Source of the DNA: Robinsoniella peoriensis
GTDB lineage: Bacteria > Bacillota > Clostridia > Lachnospirales > Lachnospiraceae
DNA length: 64,000 bases
Assembly: GCF_042680125.1 (NCBI RefSeq)
Contig: NZ_JBHTNY010000038.1
Direction: 5' to 3' (one strand)
Numbering within the stretch: position 1 is the first letter of the stretch; every line of letters begins with the position of its first letter. The notes beneath the pieces are model-generated. The model saw nothing but the letters and a program-made list of their open reading frames with translations, made no database searches and was not told the DNA's origin. Position numbers and translations under genes: made by a program. Positions 59,966 through 64,000 of the stretch are shown one piece after another.

Positions 59966-61557
59966 GCAGAAAAAAGAAATTAGATTCTTATGAAACGAAA
60001 TTGATGGAGAGAATTCTGGAGGTTCGGTATACGGATCTGGAAGAAGAACGGCAGCTTTGTAAAAGGTTACTGGATGTGTCAGAAGCGGAGCAGTACACCT
60101 ATGGCTGTGCGTTTGCAAATGTATATTTAGTGGACTGCCACCTGGCATTGGGAGAGTATTCCAGCTGTGGTTTTTTTCTCCTGCGGGCAAGTACATTATG
60201 CAAAGATTATGGTTTTGATGACTTGATGCTGGTGCTGTGTAACTGCGCCGGGCTCTATTATCAGAAGCTGAATGATGACCAGACGGCGCTGTCTTACTTT
60301 TTAGATGGTAAGAAACTGGCAGATAAGCTGGGAGATATCAGTATGGCAGGAAAGCTGTATAATAATATCGGATATTCCTTTGCCTGCAGAGAAGACTGGG
60401 AAACAGCCAGGACATATTTTGAATTGGCATATACGAACATTCAGCTGGAAGAGGAGAATATTGGGGCTGCGGTCTGTTATCTGACTAATTTAGCGGAAGT
60501 ATGCGGACATCTGGGAGATGCTGACGGTGCCAGACAGGCTCTTGTAAAATGTGAAAAACTGTGTGATGACAGTGTGTATAGCCGTATCCGGTTAGGGTGC
60601 AGCTGGTGTGCTTACTATGCTATGACAGGCGACCGGGAGAAATGTGCTGAGAAAGCTGACAGATTAATGGGAGACGACTTACTGAATGTGGAAGACCAGT
60701 TTTTTGTCTGTGATATGGCAGAAGGTATGTGTGCAAACATGCTGGAAATTGGTGACAGGGAACGCTGTAAGAAATTGCTGGATATTATACAGAAATTCGA
60801 ATATGATGTATCGCTGTCATTATTGTATCGCATTCAGATCCTTAAAATAAAATATTACCAGCAGTACCAGGAAGAAGATGAGCTGGGACAGGCATATCAG
60901 GATTATTATATAATTGTCAGGAAGATTACAGCGATTGAAGATGAGATGCGGTCACAAAGCATGCTTTCAAGGATTCAGATCCATCAGGCAGCGATGGAGC
61001 ATGAACATATGATTCAGCAAAGAAAGGCGCTGGAAAATGCCAGTCAGCTTGATGAACTAACCGGATTGTATAACCGGAGGTCGTTTAATAAACTGGTAAC
61101 CAAGATGACACACAGAGAGAATCTGAAGACCCTGGGTTATATCATGCTGGATGTGGATTATTTTAAACAGTATAATGACTACTATGGTCATTTCCAGGGA
61201 GATGTGGTTTTACGTAAAGTAGCCCAGATTTTGTCCCATAATGTTATGGAAGGAATCTATATCAGCCGTTACGGCGGAGATGAATTCGTCTGTCTGTGTG
61301 TAGATATGGATGATCAGGAAGTAAAAGCGTATATTGAACAGGTAACTGCAGGGCTTAAACAGGAGAAGATTCATCATGAGAAACATCCGGGTTCTGATAT
61401 CCTGACGGTATCGATCGGATACTGTAATGAGACTTTCTGCGACGGAATAGATCCTGATAAACTGCTGAATCTGGCGGATCAGGCACTATATACAGTGAAA
61501 GCCCATGGAAGAAACGGCTGTGCCGGAAAGAAATACCAACTTGATAAGAATGATTAA
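59962..61557 (+). CDS. TPR-repeat diguanylate cyclase 2
   Basis: A 531-aa paralogue of the previous protein, with the same start pattern (ERILEVRYTDLEEERQLCKRL), TPR-like repeats, coiled linker and GGDEF domain (SRYGGDEFVCLC, near 438-442; DVDYFKQYNDYYG). The motif is intact, so cyclase activity is expected. The pair arose by tandem duplication; the N-terminal halves have diverged more, which suggests different input signals. The ATG overlaps the previous stop (ATGA). Confidence 0.9.
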   Translation: MSRKKKLDSYETKLMERILEVRYTDLEEERQLCKRLLDVSEAEQYTYGCAFANVYLVDCHLALGEYSSCGFFLLRASTLCKDYGFDDLMLVLCNCAGLYYQKLNDDQTALSYFLDGKKLADKLGDISMAGKLYNNIGYSFACREDWETARTYFELAYTNIQLEEENIGAAVCYLTNLAEVCGHLGDADGARQALVKCEKLCDDSVYSRIRLGCSWCAYYAMTGDREKCAEKADRLMGDDLLNVEDQFFVCDMAEGMCANMLEIGDRERCKKLLDIIQKFEYDVSLSLLYRIQILKIKYYQQYQEEDELGQAYQDYYIIVRKITAIEDEMRSQSMLSRIQIHQAAMEHEHMIQQRKALENASQLDELTGLYNRRSFNKLVTKMTHRENLKTLGYIMLDVDYFKQYNDYYGHFQGDVVLRKVAQILSHNVMEGIYISRYGGDEFVCLCVDMDDQEVKAYIEQVTAGLKQEKIHHEKHPGSDILTVSIGYCNETFCDGIDPDKLLNLADQALYTVKAHGRNGCAGKKYQLDKND

Positions 61558-61638
61558 TGATAAGGCAGGAAAGTTAAGAAGAAATTAATCTGGCACCAAC
61601 TTTAACCAGCCTGCATATAATGGCAGGAGGGTGAAATT

Positions 61639-62214
61639 ATGACCAATACATGCCAGTTAAGTAATAATACAAAAGCTTATGTAGAACAATATCACTGCAT
61701 TTTAGAAAATATGATTCAGAAGATGTCTGGGGTGAAACTTACGGAGAGCATTTCAGGAAGTTTCATAACCCAGATGATTCCCCATCACTGTGCCGCCATT
61801 GCCATGTCTGAAAATCTGCTGAGGTATACAACGAATATTCCATTACAAAACATAGCAATGAATATTATCATATCCCAGCAGAAAAGCATTGAAAATATGA
61901 AAGCGGTATATCCGGAATGTCAATGCTGTATGAATGAACCGGAAGAACTCAGCTGTTATAAACAAAACAATGATTACATCATACAGAATATGTTTTATGA
62001 GATGAAGGCAGCGTCCACCAACAATAATATTGACGCTAATTTTATGCGTGAAATGATACCGCACCACAAAGGGGCTGTCTACATGTCAGAGAATGCACTG
62101 CAATTCCCTATTTGCTCTTCATTGGTACCCTTATTGGATGCCATCGTTACATCCCAAAAAGAGGGGATCAGGAAAATGCAGAATCTGCTCCGCCTGGAAA
62201 TAAATTGTAGATAA
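61639..62214 (+). CDS. Tandem DUF305-like protein
   Basis: A 191-aa protein with two copies of the DUF305 helix motif: QMIPHHCAAIAMSENLL near 48-64 and EMIPHHKGAVYMSENAL near 138-154. The HH pair with Met residues is typical for metal (copper-type) binding. No signal peptide is present, so it works in the cytoplasm, unlike most DUF305 proteins. AGGAGGG precedes ATG 61639. Cysteines (CQCCMNEPEELSC) between the repeats add possible metal ligands. Confidence 0.8.
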   Translation: MTNTCQLSNNTKAYVEQYHCILENMIQKMSGVKLTESISGSFITQMIPHHCAAIAMSENLLRYTTNIPLQNIAMNIIISQQKSIENMKAVYPECQCCMNEPEELSCYKQNNDYIIQNMFYEMKAASTNNNIDANFMREMIPHHKGAVYMSENALQFPICSSLVPLLDAIVTSQKEGIRKMQNLLRLEINCR

Positions 62215-62218
62215 AATA

Positions 62219-62266
62219 AAAAGGATTTTGCCGGAAAGTGAGAACGATCCGGCAAAATCTTTTTTG
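62219..62266 (+). terminator. Rho-independent terminator after DUF305 gene
   Basis: GATTTTGCCGG pairs with CCGGCAAAATC (11 bp) followed by TTTTTT. The same TTTTGCCGGA word occurs in the repeat block at 42657. Confidence 0.88.
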
Positions 62267-62424
62267 TAAAGCAAGATTAAAAGATTCTGTTATAGCAGCA
62301 AAAGAAGCTTAATATTTTGATAGACAGTTTTTTGGAAATATAGTAAACTAAATTCAAAAAGAGATCGGAGAAAAGTGAAAATGATCTGATAAAAAGTACA
62401 ATGTGAAGAAAGGAAAATAGAATT

Positions 62425-62862
62425 ATGTGTAAGGAATGTTACAGTGATAACAACAGAATAACTCCTTTACTGAATCCTATGGAGTGCCTGCAAAATCATA
62501 CACAATATATCTGTGGAACTTGCGGACGCTGCATTTGCATTGAGCATGATGAAAAAAGAGGTGTGCAAAGGTGGAATTTTCCATTCAAATCTTTAGAGAT
62601 AGCAAAGTTATATTTAAGAACGGCTGATTATACAATGAAAAAGTCCTGTGGAGTTTATGAAATAAAAAGCAGTAAAGGGCGCATATCATATAAAATATTT
62701 GTAGATATAGAAGGTCTGCATTTGTTTTTGAGGAAAAATAAAGATAAAATATGTGAAAAAATGGCTCCGGTTTACAGTGCTGGAGCCTATAGGGAATATC
62801 CGGATACCAAGGTAAGAAAATTAACATCGCAAGAGATAGAAAGATATATGTTTGAGCGTTAA
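62425..62862 (+). CDS. Cysteine-rich small protein
   Basis: A 145-aa soluble protein. Its N-terminus has several cysteines and histidines (CKECYSDNN, then CGTCGRCICIEHDE near 36-50), a likely zinc-binding knuckle. The rest is a mixed alpha/beta domain (IAKLYLRTADYTMKKSCGVYEI). I do not know the family. AAAGGAAA precedes ATG 62425. It is a single gene with a terminator behind it. Confidence 0.65.
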   Translation: MCKECYSDNNRITPLLNPMECLQNHTQYICGTCGRCICIEHDEKRGVQRWNFPFKSLEIAKLYLRTADYTMKKSCGVYEIKSSKGRISYKIFVDIEGLHLFLRKNKDKICEKMAPVYSAGAYREYPDTKVRKLTSQEIERYMFER

Positions 62863-62879
62863 ATTGAATCTGGCTGACT

Positions 62880-62902
62880 GCTCCACTTTGTGGAGCTTTT
62901 TT
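62880..62902 (+). terminator. Rho-independent terminator
   Basis: GCTCCAC-TTT-GTGGAGC (7 bp, 3-base loop) followed by six T, 17 bases after the cysteine-rich gene. Confidence 0.9.
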
Positions 62903-62998
62903 AATTGTATCTTTTTGTAAAATCAGGAAAGGAAGTCGACACATAACAATCCATATGTTATCATAATAATAATGCAAGCAAGCGAAACGGAGGTATCC

Positions 62999-63988
62999 AT
63001 GAGGAAGGAAGATATATGCAGCAGGGCAAGTCTATTGATACAACAGTTGATGGAGAGTTATATTTCCGGGGATCAGATGAAGATTGAAAAGATGTTTGAA
63101 TATCTTTCCCCTGATATACTGGTGATTGGAACGGGGAAACACGAGTTTTATCATGGGCTGGAATCTTTGATCAACGGTCTGCAAAAGGATCAGAAAGAAG
63201 CAGAAGGGATTGACTTTATCATCAGAAATGAATGGTATGAGGCAAAACTGGTCAGTGAGGATGTCTGTATTGTATATGGAGAATTTGAAGCCGGTGAATC
63301 GGATGTTGAGGGAAAACAGGTGGTTATCAATATGGATACCAGGATTACCGCTGTTGTACACGCTGAGATTAACGGAAGATTAGTAATTGACAGCCTGCAT
63401 CATTCAGTTCCTTATATTTATCAGCAAGAAGATGAGTATTATCCCAAAACATTTGCGAGTCAGGCAGAAGAAGCCATGCGGCGCAGCGCGGTGCTGGAAA
63501 AAGATATTCAGCTGGATTCGATGACAGGACTCTTTAACCGGAAATTTACAGAAAAGCATATCAGTCGTCTGCTGACGGAAGAGAAGGCAGATGGATTGCT
63601 GTTTTTGCTTGATTTAGATGAATTTAAAAAAGTGAATGACCAAAAAGGGCATCAGGCGGGGGATGCGCTTATTAAGCGCACAGCGGCTGTTCTCGAGAAA
63701 CATGCAGGAGATTCTGATATCGCAGGCAGGATTGGCGGAGATGAGTTCATGCTGTTTGTTAAGGGGGTTCACAGCAGAAATGAAGGAACTCAGATTGCAG
63801 ATCAACTGATTGAAAAGATCGGCATAATCTTTACCGGGATGGATTTGGAACAGAGCTGTTCCATAGGTATTGTCAGAGTTAGAAAAGGCGATTTGTCATT
63901 CACAAAAGCATATCATAATGCGGATAAAGCATTATATAAAGCAAAAGAAGAAGGCAGGGGAACTTACTGCTGGTATGAGACCGAATGA
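62999..63988 (+). CDS. NTF2-like/GGDEF diguanylate cyclase
   Basis: A 329-aa protein. The first 145 residues form a SnoaL/NTF2-like cone domain (MESYISGDQMKIEKMFEYL; ITAVVHAEINGRLVIDSLHHS), a common small-ligand sensor. The GGDEF domain follows, with an intact GRIGGDEF near 244-250 and LDLDEFKKVNDQKGH. It should produce c-di-GMP in response to a ligand. ATG 62999 has ACGGAGG upstream and is preferred over 62972. It is the third cyclase within 6 kb; the gene is complete at the right edge. Confidence 0.88.
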   Translation: MRKEDICSRASLLIQQLMESYISGDQMKIEKMFEYLSPDILVIGTGKHEFYHGLESLINGLQKDQKEAEGIDFIIRNEWYEAKLVSEDVCIVYGEFEAGESDVEGKQVVINMDTRITAVVHAEINGRLVIDSLHHSVPYIYQQEDEYYPKTFASQAEEAMRRSAVLEKDIQLDSMTGLFNRKFTEKHISRLLTEEKADGLLFLLDLDEFKKVNDQKGHQAGDALIKRTAAVLEKHAGDSDIAGRIGGDEFMLFVKGVHSRNEGTQIADQLIEKIGIIFTGMDLEQSCSIGIVRVRKGDLSFTKAYHNADKALYKAKEEGRGTYCWYETE

Positions 63989-64000
63989 CAGAATAAATGC

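Overview
The window looks like a stretch of a low-to-mid GC Gram-positive gut bacterium of the class Clostridia (Lachnospiraceae-like). The basis is strong GGAGG ribosome binding sites, many GTG/TTG starts, Tn1549-like conjugation genes, an AgrC/LytTR two-component pair, and an Opp operon beside TPR-GGDEF proteins. No rRNA, tRNA or CRISPR array was seen.

Region 1 (1-13.9 kb) is the transfer backbone of an integrative conjugative element (ICE), entered mid-element at the left edge. It holds a VirB4 ATPase with its usual partner proteins, an amidoligase/gamma-glutamylcyclotransferase pair, a membrane-anchored M23 peptidase, small ICE proteins, a hairpin-rich gap that is a candidate oriT, a relaxosome protein, a MobP-type relaxase fused to Sel1 repeats, a TOPRIM primase, VirD4 and an HTH protein. 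Region 2 (14.0-26.6 kb) is cargo: an excisionase-like HTH coupled to an MFS-LuxR fusion, then a ten-gene, one-direction operon that looks GC-richer. It encodes zinc-ribbon membrane proteins, three lipoproteins and two large exported or membrane proteins with hydrophobic glycine-rich segments. I recognise no described system in it. Region 3 (26.6-32.6 kb) is the control and integration module: a sigma-like protein, a degraded non-coding stretch, and three tandem large serine recombinases, the middle one without a catalytic domain.

Region 4 (32.6-42.7 kb) is a defence island. A consensus promoter with an operator between -35 and -10 drives an XRE regulator, a C5-cytosine methyltransferase and a PmeII-like endonuclease. 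Hachiman (hamA-hamB) follows, then an unknown 476-aa protein with a HEPN-like RNxxxxxH motif. A RhuM-like protein, a recombinase remnant and a fourth, short serine recombinase close the island. A gap with spaced TGGCAAAA repeats separates it from ordinary chromosome.

Region 5 (42.7-64 kb) is chromosomal. It has an oxidoreductase and a flavin-type oxidase divergent from a WYL regulator, a frameshifted DUF3795 gene, a histidine kinase/LytTR pair divergent from a receiver-like protein and a patatin, a surface-protein pseudogene broken by a stop codon, a frameshift and an IS4-family insertion, a complete oligopeptide ABC operon, two TPR-GGDEF proteins, a tandem DUF305 protein, a cysteine-rich protein and an NTF2-like/GGDEF protein.
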